DNA of 64,000 nt, taken from NCBI GenBank assembly GCA_030686995.1, contig CM060685.1, forward strand, positions 129,977,823-130,041,822, written 5' to 3'. The notes beneath the pieces are model-generated. The model saw only the letters and a program-made list of their open reading frames with translations. It had not been told where the DNA came from and did no database searches. A program made the translations under genes and the position numbers. The DNA comes from Artemisia argyi. Its lineage: Eukaryota; Streptophyta; Magnoliopsida; Asterales; Asteraceae. This document shows, one piece after another, positions 1-10,956 of this stretch (within the stretch, counting starts at the first letter, position 1; the number at the start of each line of letters is the position of its first letter).

Positions 1-603
1 GAACTCATTCGTGAGAATGCGTTTGGTACTGGAGGTCACCGGGACCATCTCCCGGCTAGCCTTGCTCACATGTTGTATTGTATAGCTGTCGAAAAGCCGT
101 ACAATTTGGCCTACTTCTTTATCAAACGGATTGAGTGTGCTAGAAAAACTCCCAAAGCCAACCTTCCATATGGAATGTTCCTTACTCGTATCTATCGTCA
201 TGTTATCGAGTACTACCCCGATCTTGACAATAGTATTTATGAGTCCATCTACCCCACTCTGCGTACTCTCGCTCTAAAACAAGCTCGACGAACTCGAAGT
301 GACAAGGGTAAACCTTGTCGTCATAGCTTTCATGGATCATCCTCAAGGCAAGATGATGATGATGAGGAGGAAAACATCGATGATGCTAGTACCCCTTCGT
401 TTTCTGAGTTCGTTGACAATTTAGAGGATCTTGATTATCCCAACTATTCTACTCCATCTCCAAGTGATCAAACTGAAGAAGTGCTTCATGAACGAACTAC
501 CGAGATGCTTAGAAGACAAAAGAGCTTGCACGAAGAAGTTAGAGGTGGCTTCAAATCTATTGGGAAGACTTTGAAGGGTATCTTCGGGAAGAAAAATAAA
601 TGA
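1..603 (+). CDS. Envelope-like ORF of a SIRE-type Ty1/copia element, 3' part only
   Basis: The reading frame is open from the first base of the window and ends with TGA at 601-603, so about 200 codons are seen and the start lies to the left. The first ~90 residues (motifs such as KPYNLAYFFIKRIE and LPYGMFLTRIYRHV) look like the 'putative plant transposon protein' domain usual in the envelope-like third ORF of SIRE-type elements; this is recognition from memory. An acidic stretch (DDDDEEE) follows, then a charged region and a lysine/glycine-rich tail (GKTLKGIFGKKNK). It lies upstream of a polypurine tract and an LTR in the same direction, which fits a position after pol. No transmembrane segment is seen in this part. 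Real envelope function is not shown for such proteins. Confidence 0.65.
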   Translation, partial: ELIRENAFGTGGHRDHLPASLAHMLYCIAVEKPYNLAYFFIKRIECARKTPKANLPYGMFLTRIYRHVIEYYPDLDNSIYESIYPTLRTLALKQARRTRSDKGKPCRHSFHGSSSRQDDDDEEENIDDASTPSFSEFVDNLEDLDYPNYSTPSPSDQTEEVLHERTTEMLRRQKSLHEEVRGGFKSIGKTLKGIFGKKNK

Positions 604-923
604 TATGGTCGGATTATGTTTGTTTAACAATGTTTTATTTTTATGTCTTGTGTGCTATTTGTCCGAAGTTTATTCGGAAATACTTGTTATTTGAATATGT
701 GTTTAGGATGATAACTTGATTGTCTTTGATATTTTTATGCATGTTTCTCTTGATCTATATATATGTTTGCATGATTAGTTAATGGTTATATAACTATATG
801 ACATATATGCTTTCTAATAAACCAAAACAAATGTGAAATGTCCAAATTGAGCTTGCTGCACATTCAAACCAGAACATAACATCTTTCCAGAAAATTTTTG
901 AAAATTTTTGATTTCTGGGTCGT

Positions 924-1159
924 CAGATGGGCGGCCCCCTTAAATCATAAAGGGTGGCCCCCTTAAAATTAAGGGGACCGGCCACCATTTAAGGGCACCG
1001 GCCATCTGAAACAGTTTTTACACTGTTTTCTTTTGCATCATGTGATCCCTTTTGCTAGTCCCAGCTATCATTACTCTTAAAAACCAAACTGATTTTGGAA
1101 TATAACATTACAATTTCAAAATAATTCCACTTCTAAACATGTTTTCCTACTATATAATA
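924..1159 (+). promoter_or_regulatory. Internal copy of the LTR-type promoter module: CCCCTTAA/GGCCGGCC array plus TATA box
   Basis: Between 924 and 1010 lie repeated blocks of the form GGCGGCCCCCTTAA, TTAAGGGGACCGGCC and AAGGGCACCGGCC. A TATA-like TATATAATA follows at 1151-1159, about 55 bases before the ATG of the next ORF. The same blocks stand upstream of the TATA box in the LTR of this element (2645-2770). I infer an internal promoter; the sequence shows only the similarity. Confidence 0.45.
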
Positions 1160-1213
1160 CCCATGCATGTTTAATTCATCATTCATCATCCTCATCACTC
1201 ATAAACCATCATC

Positions 1214-1789
1214 ATGTCATCACCAAGAACCACCCATTCAAACAATGCCAAGAAACAAAAACTTGTCATTATACCACCCAAACAACTCTTCATTGATCTT
1301 ACAAATGAAGACAACACCACCCCATCACCACAACCTCAATGTTCATCTCCTAGTGCACCAAATGCACCCTCCAAAACACCCTCAACAAATGGACATTCTA
1401 CTTCCTCCATACCATCCACTTCATCCATTAATGACTACATAAACACCCACTTATCCTCTCCACCAATGGTTCAACCATCACAACCTACCAATGAACACTC
1501 CACCCTTGCACTCACTCTCTCATTATCACCATTAACACCTCTTGATGCACATTTCTCATTATCTCCTATCAACCCACCAACCTATAACCCCATCCCATAG
1601 AGCTTACTTGAAGCTCATGGAGACACTTGCCTTTGTTGCATTCACAACCGAACAATTGTGTTCGGATTAAGAGATGAGATCCAATACATGTTTTCTCATA
1701 TTGAAAACAAGTTGCATCAACCACCAACAACAAACACAACACCTCCACCACCATCAACAAACACTCCTCCTCCATCACCATCTCCATGA
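1214..1789 (+). pseudogene. Proline/serine-rich accessory ORF of the SIRE-type element, split by one in-frame TAG
   Basis: The frame starts with ATG at 1214 and runs to TGA at 1787-1789 (191 codons), broken once by TAG at 1598-1600. The first 128 residues are low in complexity and rich in P, S, T and N. After the TAG the same frame continues with a Cys pair (CLCC), a segment that could be helical (FGLRDEIQYMFSHIENKL) and a proline-rich tail. Similar proteins with a Pro-rich front and a short helical end seem frequent in Asteraceae copia elements, from memory. The bases after TAG (AGCTTA) do not match the CARYYA readthrough context, so simple decay is the easier reading. Function is unknown. 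It lies downstream of an internal TATA box. Confidence 0.45.
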
Positions 1790-2248
1790 TTCACCATCCA
1801 TTCCTCCCAATTAAACATGTATGGTGATTCACAAATAAAATTGTGTTAAACCCTTTTGGATGGCAAGCTCTAGAGAGGACTCTCATGTTTGAGACTTGGT
1901 TTATTATTTCTATGATGATTGTAAGCCTTTAAAGGCTTTTGTTAGTTGTAGCATTACTTGTTCCTTTTGTTGATGTAATGCTTGATGTATTATTTTCCTT
2001 GATTAATGAAATGGTTATGTTTAGTCTATATTTTTACATGCTATATACATATATATGTTGCTTGCTACTAAATATTTTTGCAAGATATCCATTTCTCGAT
2101 TCCTTTTGGCCTCAAAACGAGGGGGAGCTTCCATTAAAACGGGATAACCTTTTTGATGCTCACAAAAAGGGGGAGAAGTGATATAAACTCACTCTAATAC
2201 TTGTATATAGACTAATTTTCGACTAATGAGTTTAAATTTTGTAATCAT
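1790..2248 (+). other. 3' untranslated part of the SIRE-type element
   Basis: No convincing ORF. The stretch contains purine-rich GAGGGGGAGCTTCC and AAAAAGGGGGAGAAG blocks at about 2120-2178, typical of the region before the 3' LTR of SIRE-type elements. A diverged version of the same stretch is seen at 49980-50160. Confidence 0.5.
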
Positions 2249-2263
2249 CAAAAAGGGGGAGAT
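2249..2263 (+). other. Polypurine tract
   Basis: CAAAAAGGGGGAGAT directly precedes the LTR start TGTTGACA. It would be the plus-strand primer for reverse transcription and fixes the direction of the element. Confidence 0.8.
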
Positions 2264-2644
2264 TGTTGACATAAATAATGTATGAAAACGTTATTTATAT
2301 TTTTCGATATCTCTATATTTTGACGATCACAAAATGTAAACTCGTCAATCGTTTGATTACTACGTAAACAAGTATTAAGCTAGTTTATATCATTATATCC
2401 AACTTAATCACTTAAGGTATGAATAAACAAGTGCTTAATACATCTCATGATCAAAGGGGTATTTAATTAACTAATACAAAGTTTATTTAATTATATAATC
2501 TTATTATATATTTTTGAAAAACACTTTTGGTATTAAGGAAAAATGTTTTAATCATACTAAATATATGATTTCAAATATTTAACCAAAATCAGTTAGTTTT
2601 TCACCAAATAAACTTTCCCCACTAAAAGACAAGTTTTCTGGCCG

Positions 2645-2770
2645 TTACAGTTGGGCGGCCCCCTTAATTATAAGGGGCGGTCCCCTTAATTTTAAGGGGG
2701 CCGGCCATGCTTTAAGGGGACCGGCCAGGCTCCCCTGTCAGAAACTGTCAGATTTCTTCCCCTATAAATA
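2645..2770 (+). promoter_or_regulatory. LTR promoter with palindromic CCCCTTAA/GGCCGGCC blocks and TATA box
   Basis: Blocks GGCGGCCCCCTTAA, TTATAAGGGGCGG, TTAAGGGGGCCGGCC and AAGGGGACCGGCC lie within about 100 bases and are followed by CCCCTATAAATACC. The layout is that of a proximal array plus TATA box of the U3 region. Confidence 0.55.
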
Positions 2771-3097
2771 CCACCTTAATTCTGGAATTTTTCCTCACCT
2801 TTTGCACGAAATTTTCAGATCTACAATCATCTAAAACTCATCAAAAACCCTTTGATCATTTGTATATTAATCCTTGTTTCAAGTGATTCAATCCCTCATC
2901 ATCCATTCTCATTCTAAGTGCAAAAGAAGAACTCTCTACAACCAAGTTCAAGAAGTGTTGAAGAGTTGTTGTGTATAGTGTATATATATATATATTCATT
3001 TGTGAATATTGTGTTGTGCTTGTTAATATTTGTTTAGAAGATATAGAAGTTGTGTAGATAGTAGAAGTTGATTAGTAGTGAAGTAGGATAGTTGTGA

Positions 3098-3256
3098 GGA
3101 TTGGTGTGTAGAAGAAGGTGTGTAGAAGATTGGTGTGTAAAAGCTAGGTGTGAAGAAGATTGGTGTGTAGATTGGTGTGAAGATTGGTGTGTAGATTGGT
3201 GTGAAGATTGGTGTGTAGATTGGTGTGTAAATTGGTGTGTATATTGGTGTGTACGG
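3098..3256 (+). repeat. 12-bp minisatellite in the SIRE-type LTR
   Basis: Imperfect tandem copies of ATTGGTGTGTAG (variants ATTGGTGTGAAG, AATTGGTGTGTA) run through this stretch, about a dozen in all. It lies downstream of the TATA box and so probably in the transcribed part of the LTR. Confidence 0.8.
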
Positions 3257-3589
3257 CTTTCTCCGCCATAAGGGAGTTTGTTGACATAGTGAAGAAAACT
3301 CTCGAGTAGGTGACTCGGGGAGTGGAGTAGGAACAAGGAAGGTGTCCTTTTAGCCGAACCACTATAAATCCTTGTGTTGTGGTTTGATCTTTCTAACTCT
3401 TCTCATTACTTATTTATTTATCTTTACTATATTAGTTTTGTTAGTTAGTTATTTTACAATTGTTCATATAGTGCAAGTATTGAATTCACATAAACTAGAA
3501 TCGAAGTTTTTAAAACAAACTTGTGCTTATAAATTTTAAAAGGACGTAAAACTATTCAACCCCCCTTCTAGTTTTCCACATATCCTACT

Positions 3590-4205
3590 TGCACTCTGAG
3601 TTCTCAGGAGTAATCTTATTTAATCAAAATCAAATTAATGATTAAATTAAGATCTCTGCTCCTAGATGCATGATCTAATCCACACCTGGATTCTTATGTC
3701 TTGTATACATAATAAAGATTATACAGATTTATAAACCCTTTTGATTACTCATCGTCCTCGCAAAAGTAATCAGAAAGTGTTTTGAAATCCCATTGTCATA
3801 TTTCATTTACATGAAAACAGGTATGACAATTAATCATCTTTATACATTTAATGTTTGTAGGTATGAAGATTTAATCATAATCAATTTCTTGAGTATGAGT
3901 AAACTCCTTGTACTACGCATGCATTAAATATGTGGACAAGTTTGTCCTTATGAGTCTTCTAGTTCAAGAAACTCTTTTTAAACCTCATAGTCTAACTGAT
4001 TTGGTAAGAGATCAATCAAGCTCCATGAGTGATTATCTTTCAAGGACTGCATCTTATCATTCATAGTTTTGAGCTATTCATCAGATTCAAGATCTGATAA
4101 TGCATCTCTTTAGTTAGCAGGTTCACTATGATCCTCCAACTTATGTCCCTTAACATTGATATAAAAAAATATATCATTCAGGTGTTAGGGGTATCCTTGC
4201 GGATT
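3590..4205 (-). pseudogene. Ty1/copia reverse transcriptase relic
   Basis: Translating the minus strand from about 4205 gives peptides matching the start of copia RT: EPAN-RDALSDLESD, then MNDKMQSLKDNHSWSLIDLLPN, with stops between. Further on pieces resembling IRAIRILIAIAAF, then KYDNGISK (for the MDVKTAFLNG block) and FINLYNLYYVYK...LDHASRS (for the GFINPKYP...YGLKQASRSW block) can be followed with frame changes. The catalytic YVDD region is not reached before the SIRE-type insertion at 3580. Dead beyond doubt. Recognition is from remembered family motifs. Confidence 0.65.
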
Positions 4206-4429
4206 TATGAATGAGAGATATCAATCTATGGTTTAACATATGCATGTTCAACCTTAGTATGACATTAGCAAGTGTACTCAGAAGGTTGTGTATTTAGCTC
4301 TTGAATAACTTCAAGATCTAAAGGTGCTCCCACTTGCTTTTGTAAGTGGAGACTAATCTCCAAGTACTCAGCATCTTGATAACAATAAATTGTTTTCAAG
4401 TGAGGCATCCAAAATACATCGTTAGTTCT

Positions 4430-4715
4430 TGATTCTAGTTTGTTAATTACTTACTCTCAGGTATTTAACAAATTCAGAACTTCAATCAAGACATAATGAG
4501 ATTCATCCCATTCCATAATACAATGGTGTCCTAAATTCCTTCTGGGTTGGAACCATATTGGGTGTACGCATGGCACATTCAATTTCCTAACCTTGATTGC
4601 TTTTGAGGTAAAAGAGTTTAAGTCATCAAAGATCAAATGATATCCATGATGGACATACCATAAAGTTGTGGTATTCCACGTGGATAGATGTTGTAAGACT
4701 ATCACACAACTCATT
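4430..4715 (-). pseudogene. Ty1/copia integrase C-terminal relic
   Basis: One minus-strand frame gives QLYGMSIMDIIRSLMTQTLLP, resembling the end of the integrase core (RTLLDMVRSMMS..LP). A second frame further on gives LWNGMNLIMS-LKF, resembling the WxGKxPxLSYLKVWG motif. It lies upstream of the RT relic, the order normal for copia. Frameshifts and stops show decay. Confidence 0.5.
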
Positions 4716-7700
4716 AGATGAACTTATACTCTTTGGCTTACGTATCTGCCAACCAAGTCATACCAGATGGCATCAATAGTATTTTTAGCCTACTGCATAC
4801 TTTATATTTAAAGTCTTTGACCAAGTCAATGACTTCATGTGTATGTTTTAACTAGAAAACATAAACATTAAATATTTTATTATACGCCATAAGTGTACAT
4901 GTCTTTAACAAGAAGACATAACAAATTAGCGTTTTTACTTTACGTTATAAGTCTTTCAACAATTAACGGAATTGATGTTTATGTCTTTACAAGAGACCTA
5001 AACATATTCAACTAAAGTAATTATGAGTGCCGATAATTGGCCTCAATAGTAATTTCAAGTTAATTACATACTTCATGATTATGAATTTACAAGAAGACAT
5101 AATCATATTTACTAAACAATTCAGCAAATATGTTGAAGTAGCTTTTCATGTTATCTTGACATTTTTTCTAATTAGGGCAACATACATTTTATGTGTATAA
5201 GTCCTAGTAGAACCTTATTTTTCTTATCTTGCAGTCAAGAAAAACCATTAGTCATAGTGTTATATGTTGTACCTTGCACACAATTAAGATTTCTCCCACT
5301 TGTGCATGGCACAACATTATGCAAGCAAATATGACAATGTCACAGATAACATATGATTTTAGTCAAAATCAAAATATAGATATGTAGAACTTTATCGCTT
5401 TATAATGAATCATGCATAACAATTTTATTGATAACATTTCAGGAAGCAACATCAGGAACGCGACAAGTTATCTAATAAAATTCATGCAATGGTTCTCGTA
5501 AAAACTATGATGCTTCATATGTGGAAAGTAATGTATTATTTCAAGACAATCTAGAAATAAGATGGGCAACTTGTAAGTTAATAGAGCTTACAACTCCTAC
5601 TGGATTAGAGAACATTAGATGTGTTTCATCACCAGTAATACAATCATTTAGCTCCCAATGGATTAGACAACATTAAAAGTGTTACATCACCAGTGGAGAG
5701 TGAGTGATGATTGGATACTTTCCTGATTTCTTTGAATATCTACACATTATTGCTAATGTGAGTCACTATGACTAGTAACATGTACTTAGGTATTCAAGGA
5801 AGTGCATCAAGTTCTAATATATAGATGATGGGCTAGCCATCATTTTAAACTTGAAAATTAGGCATGCAGTTCCTCCATGTTTATCGGGTTAAGACCCATT
5901 GCTAGTAATCATGCTAGTAATTGCCTTTACCACTTTTCGGTTTATTGATATTTCCGTTTTCTAATTATTTTAACTCATATTTGTTTGGTAGCTATAGAAA
6001 ACATGTTCTCTAGTTATCAAAATATCTTATATTTCTTGAAGGTTTCAAAACCAAAACTAGGGTTATAAAACGAAATTGAAAGAATAAGATGTGCAAACAT
6101 ACTTAACCGTTTTGACTTTACAAGACATCACAATTTCTAGAGTATGTGTGCTTTGAGTTTGATTAGAATTAGGACAATTCAAATATTCCTATTATGACTT
6201 TTCCTCATAAGGAAAAGGATAGGAACAAGTCTCTTTCTTACAAGGAAAGGAAGACTTAGTTTGATCCTTTTAACAATAAAAGAACAAACTTTTGTTTACG
6301 ATTTGTGTTGCATTAATTCATTAATTGAATTCTCAAAGTTCATATTTAGTATTTTCGATAAATATCCTTTTATGAATTAATTACCCCATGTTTATAATTT
6401 AAAATAATTAATTTACGTAAAAGGCTAAGATCCACATTGTGCTTCTACTATCACATCAGTTGATCTGCTAGCAATAGTAGATTCAATTGGTAGGCGACGA
6501 TCACCAATTGCATTACAAGTGCAACTCTTAGATCTTTATGGGACCCATGGCACTAGTGAACAAGCAACTAGTGTCATGTAGGCATGTTTAGTCCCATCTT
6601 TGCCTCGGGTCAAGGTCTCACCGCTTAACTCGATTAAGTCATCCAATTTGAGAACGTGTGAGAATATATCTAGGTCCCACGCATAGAGAATAGTCATCTT
6701 GGGTTACAATTCAACCTAGTTCCCACGCATAGGTAAGAAGTAATTGCAAGTGTTCTCAAAAATTGGACGGCTTGACTTAAATTTTGACGGGTAAAAGTTT
6801 TGATTCGAATCAAAAGGTGTACGAAAAGAGCATGCATTCATCCTTCGCAGCACAAGTTAAAAACATTTCTTAACTTAAGTCTAATCATTGTTTTAATTTA
6901 TGTGTGTCAAGTTGTCCTTTTTCATGACTAATATTAATCCTACATGGATAATAAAGTTTGGACAATACATAAATAAAATAACATACATAACAAGTTAAGG
7001 TGTTATTATAAAACAATGATTTCAAGTTTCATAAACTTAGTAAAACTAAATCAAAAGACTTAGTTTTGAAAATGGTTTGTGTTTCGTTTTAAGTTTTATA
7101 GAAAACTATTTGCAATTTTACATATGAAACAAGATATATAAAAAGCAAAACAAACATACAACCACAATATGCAAAGCCTCAACCGATGAAAAAACCTATG
7201 CTTGGTCTCGTGAGCCATCACGAGAACCAAGAGTCAACTAGGGACAACCACACAACCACACGGAGGACTCCCACTAGCTCCAAGACAATCAAGAGCAAGT
7301 TGGAAGCCCATGATGCACATGAAAAGCAGTTTCTGTCATTCCAGAATTTCTGTGTTAGAGGGCCCAAAAGTCCATGAAGAAGGCTTCCCCGGGCTTAGAT
7401 CAAAACTATAAAGTTGTAGGCCCATGTCTTGGGTACTTGCAAAAAAAAGTTCAGCCAAAAATACCTTACCAATCACCGGGAAACTCCGTTTTACCAACTG
7501 GTGTTCCAGCAGTCATTTTTCGGCAAAAACGTCTTTAACTCTTTCGCCTTTCACCACCAAGACACGATTACATTATATTGAAAGTAAAATACAATTAATC
7601 TACTTTTAATCTACTGTAAAAGTGCCCAAACAATGGCTACAACCAAAAAGAATATCATTACATAAGTGCCGAAACAATGGCAAAACCCAAAAACACGAAA

Positions 7701-8274
7701 TTAAACAACAATCACAACCATTCAATGCACAAGTGGTCTAGGTTTTCATCGGCTTTGCATATAAACATTATGATACCATAATATTATGAATGAAACATGG
7801 TGTTGGCTAACTCCATGGACAAACATGCATGTATTTTCTATGGAAAACAAAATAATAACAAGAATTAAATTGTTAGCCAACGAAAACGAAGAAATTAATT
7901 GACAAGAATTAAAACCCCGTTAGGTACGTGTTTCCTATGACTTAAGGGTCAAAACCCACTGATATTAGGACCTTCCAAATACCATTTAACCACAGAAAAT
8001 ATGGCCTTAGGGGCTGAATTAAAACTGTTTCAAAAACCGATCAAAAACACGCGTTTTAGGCCATTTTTCATGTACCCGACAAGTAACCAATTAGCGTATG
8101 CATAACAAATGGCCATGGGACCAAAAAGTGCAGATCATAAGACCCCTAAAGGGTCGTCCTACGAGGAAAAAATTGGAGCCCTAGGGCTGTTTTAACCATG
8201 ACTTCAAAAATCATCAAAAAACACCCGTTTTAGCCATTTTTATGCATACCCGATAATCATATCACACATATGAT

Positions 8275-8288
8275 GGCTCGTGATACCA
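8275..8288 (-). other. Primer binding site for initiator-Met tRNA
   Basis: The minus strand reads TGGTATCACGAGCC, close to the usual copia site TGGTATCAGAGCC, with one extra base. It stands a few bases inside the LTR. Confidence 0.7.
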
Positions 8289-8295
8289 CTATAGG

Positions 8296-9007
8296 TGATG
8301 TATGAAAATAAAATATATAAGAATCAAATAAACGCAGCGGAACAACATCACCCACACGGATCTCATATAGCCATATGATCAATCAAAAAATAAACAACAC
8401 ATGATTATACCTTTGTAGCGTGATCGGTAGCAACGAATAGAGACTATCACCAATGCATCGACTCACCAACAAAACCAAGTGATCAAAGGAGATCACCTCT
8501 ATGAATAGTCCACACTACACCTCACCGTATACCCCTTGGATGCTAGTCCTTCTACCCGTAACCTTCAAATAGCATTTGATTAAACAAGAATCAAAGTATT
8601 TGATCAAGAAAACAAAACCCTAGGTGGGTTTGTTTGTTTTGCCGTCCAAAAAAACAGAGGAGGAGAGGGAGAGAGATTTGGTAATTAGTTGTCCAAATTA
8701 ATAGGAGATCATGCCTTTTAATTAGATAATAATTCAAACCATAACCCCCCTTTGACCCTCCCATTAGGCCGGCCACCATAGGGCCCAAAATGGGCTTCCC
8801 ATTTTGTTTTCAAGTCCAATGGATTAAGTACTATACTTAAGCATTAGAAGCCCAATAGTGTTTCCTTGTTACGTTAGCTTATTTGTATGTCGTAAGTACA
8901 ATAAACACGACATATAAGAAGTACCTAAGTGTATATGTGTGTGACCCCATAGGCTCACATATGTCCAGCCATATAATTATTTATTATGACACGAGCATAC
9001 TCCAACA
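8296..9007 (-). repeat. 5' LTR of the minus-strand copia element
   Basis: On the minus strand it starts TGTTGGAGTATGCTCGTG at 9007 and ends ...CATACATCA at about 8296, roughly 710 bp. The inner boundary is less sure because seven bases separate it from the primer site. Confidence 0.65.
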
Positions 9008-9554
9008 AGGTACATTGAGGGATTACCCAGGAGCATTGAGGGAAACGTCACCTCGTCAAAGCCTCAATCTTTGGAAGAAGCAATGACTATTGCCCAAAGA
9101 CTGCTAGACCGGGAGATTAAGCGTAACCCTGCTCAGGGGAACAACGATCACAAAAGGAAGTTTGATGATCGAAAGACAAACAACAACAACAACAACCGTA
9201 ACTACCACCATGACAGAAACACCCACCACAATCAACATAACCGACGACAGGAAGCTGTCAGAGCTTATGCCGCCGCACCAGTTAAGGATGTTAGGTATGC
9301 TGGACCTCTTCCATTGTGCGACAAGTGTAAGATGCATCACACTGGACCCTGCTATGCTATATGCTAAGTGTGGAAAATGTTCAAGGACTGGACATAAAAC
9401 ACAAGATTGCAAGGCTACAGGAGCTAACTTGCAACCCGTGGCTGTAGTATGCCATGCTTGTAGAGAGAAAGGACACTACAGGCGTCAGTGCCCAAATAAG
9501 GACAACAATGCACGTGGGAGAGCATACGTGCTGGGAGATGGAAATGTCCAGTAA
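9008..9554 (+). pseudogene. 3' half of gag of a Tekay-type Ty3 chromovirus, with zinc knuckle
   Basis: The frame resumes directly after the copia LTR with RYIEGLPRSIEGNV, a stretch typical of the end of the Tekay capsid domain, then a basic Asn-rich linker and a double Cys/His region ending in CHACREKGHYRRQC (CX2CX4HX4C zinc knuckle). A 7-bp tandem duplication (TATGCTA at 9353-9359 and 9360-9366) shifts the frame inside the first Cys cluster. A TAA at 9552-9554 separates gag from protease. The N-terminal part must lie on the other side of the copia insertion, outside the window. Confidence 0.8.
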
Positions 9555-10956
9555 GATCCGAACGTAGTCACGGGTATGTTCTTTCTAAACAACCGCCTCG
9601 TTAAAGTTTTATTTGATTCCGGAGCCGATCAAAGTTTTGTATCTATTTACCTTGCACCCCTACTTAATATTACACCGACCAAACTAGACACCACATACGA
9701 GATTGAACTAGCCGATGGAAAGCTAGTGAGCACTAACACTATACTCCAAGGTTGCACCCTACGACTACTAGACACCCCATTTGTCATTGACCTTATGCCT
9801 ATTAGACTTGGTAGTTTCGACGTCGTTATAGGAATGGATTGGCTATCCAAGAACCGCGCTAAGATCATTTGTGACGAGAAGGTCGTTCACATTCCTCTGA
9901 ATAATGAAACCCTAATTGTTCACGACGAGCGAAGTAAGACAAGTTTGAGCATCGTTTCTTGCGTCAAAGTTGTGAAGTACATCGAACGAGGATGTCAAGT
10001 CTTTTTGGATCAAGTCATCGAGAAGAAGTCGGAAGAGAAGCGACTCGAGGATGTGCCAGTAGTCAGGAACTTTCCAGAATTTTTTCCTGAAGACTTGCCT
10101 GGCCTTCCGCCGACTCGTCAAGTGGAATTTCAAATTGACTTGATGCCAGGAGCTGCACCCGTAGCACGAGCACCTTATAGGCTAGCACCATCAGAAATGA
10201 AGGAGTTATATGGGCAATTGCAGGAATTGTCAGATAAAGGATTTATTCGCCCAAGTTCGTCACCGTGGGGAGCCCCGGTGTTGTTTGTAAAAAAGAAGGA
10301 TGGACCTTCAGGATGTGTATCGATTATCGTGAGTTGAACAAACTTACGGTAAAGAATCGATATCCGTTGCCAAGGATTGACGATTTGTTTGATCAACTGC
10401 AAGGATCGAGTGTCTACTCGAAGATTGATTTGAGATCAGGTTATCACCAACTGAGAGTTAGGGAAGAAGATATCCCTAAGACGGCTTTCAGGACAAGATA
10501 CGGTCACTACGAATTCCAAGTAATGCCATTCGGTCTAACAAATGCACCCGCTGTATTTATGGACTTAATGAACTGAGTGTGCAAACCCTATTTGGATAAA
10601 TTTGTGATTGTATTCATCGATGATATCCTTATCTATTCACGTAGTAAGGAAGAGCACGCAGAACACCTAAAGGCTATACTAACACTGCTCAGAGAAGAGA
10701 AATTATACGCCAAATTTTCCAAGTGTGATTTTTGGATTGAGAAGGTACAATTTCTTGGGCATGTTATCGACAGTAAGGGTATTCATGTTGATCCCGCCAA
10801 GTTCGAAGCTGTTAAAATTGGGCGTCACCTACGAGTCCTACCGAGATACGCCAATTTTTAGGTCTTGCCGGATACTATCGAAGGTTTATTGAAGGTTTTT
10901 CAAGGATTGCTAAACCTTTGACTGAGTTAACCCAGAAGAAGAAGAAGTTTGACTAG
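9555..10956 (+). pseudogene. Protease and reverse transcriptase of the Tekay element, frameshifted
   Basis: The protease active site [12 protein letters not shown] lies near 9608-9643, followed by the flap-like segment up to [10 protein letters not shown]. Reverse transcriptase begins near 10110 ([18 protein letters not shown]), with the KKKDG block, [21 protein letters not shown], and the catalytic FIDDILIYS at about 10613-10639. Breaks: a one-base loss near 10305, an in-frame TGA at 10574-10576, a one-base loss near 10820, and a TAG at 10954-10956. Three of these fall within RT, so this copy cannot make the polyprotein. The breaks look like ordinary decay, including a probable C-to-T change at a CGA codon. 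Confidence 0.9.

Larger units (their letters stand above)
2264..3580 (+). repeat. 3' LTR of a SIRE-type Ty1/copia element
   Basis: Starts TGTTGACATAAATAATG right after the polypurine tract and ends ...TTTTCCACA, about 1.3 kb. It holds a promoter with a TATA box at 2763-2770, a 12-bp tandem repeat, and near its end a conserved block (GAACTCTCGAGT-like, then GAACCACTATAAATC) that recurs in a second LTR at 50163-51598. The sequence after 3580 reads as minus-strand copia reverse transcriptase, so the element is inserted there. The 5' part is outside the window, so the target duplication cannot be checked. Confidence 0.75.
3581..9007 (-). mobile_element. Degraded Ty1/copia element on the minus strand, cut on its 3' side
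   Basis: Reading the minus strand from the right: a 5' LTR (8296-9007), an initiator-Met primer site (8275-8288), a long untranslated leader, then integrase and reverse transcriptase relics, ending at 3581 where the SIRE-type LTR begins. The element itself interrupts the gag of a Tekay element: sequence from 9008 resumes in a gag frame. Stops and indels are many. From about 4720 to 8270 I see no readable frame apart from scattered hints of gag or pre-integrase sequence. The stretch 6400-6900 looks like a noncoding leader. Confidence 0.7.

Noticed and set aside
3098..3256. CRISPR-like array
   Set aside because: The repeats are 12-bp tandem copies without spacers, in a plant LTR.
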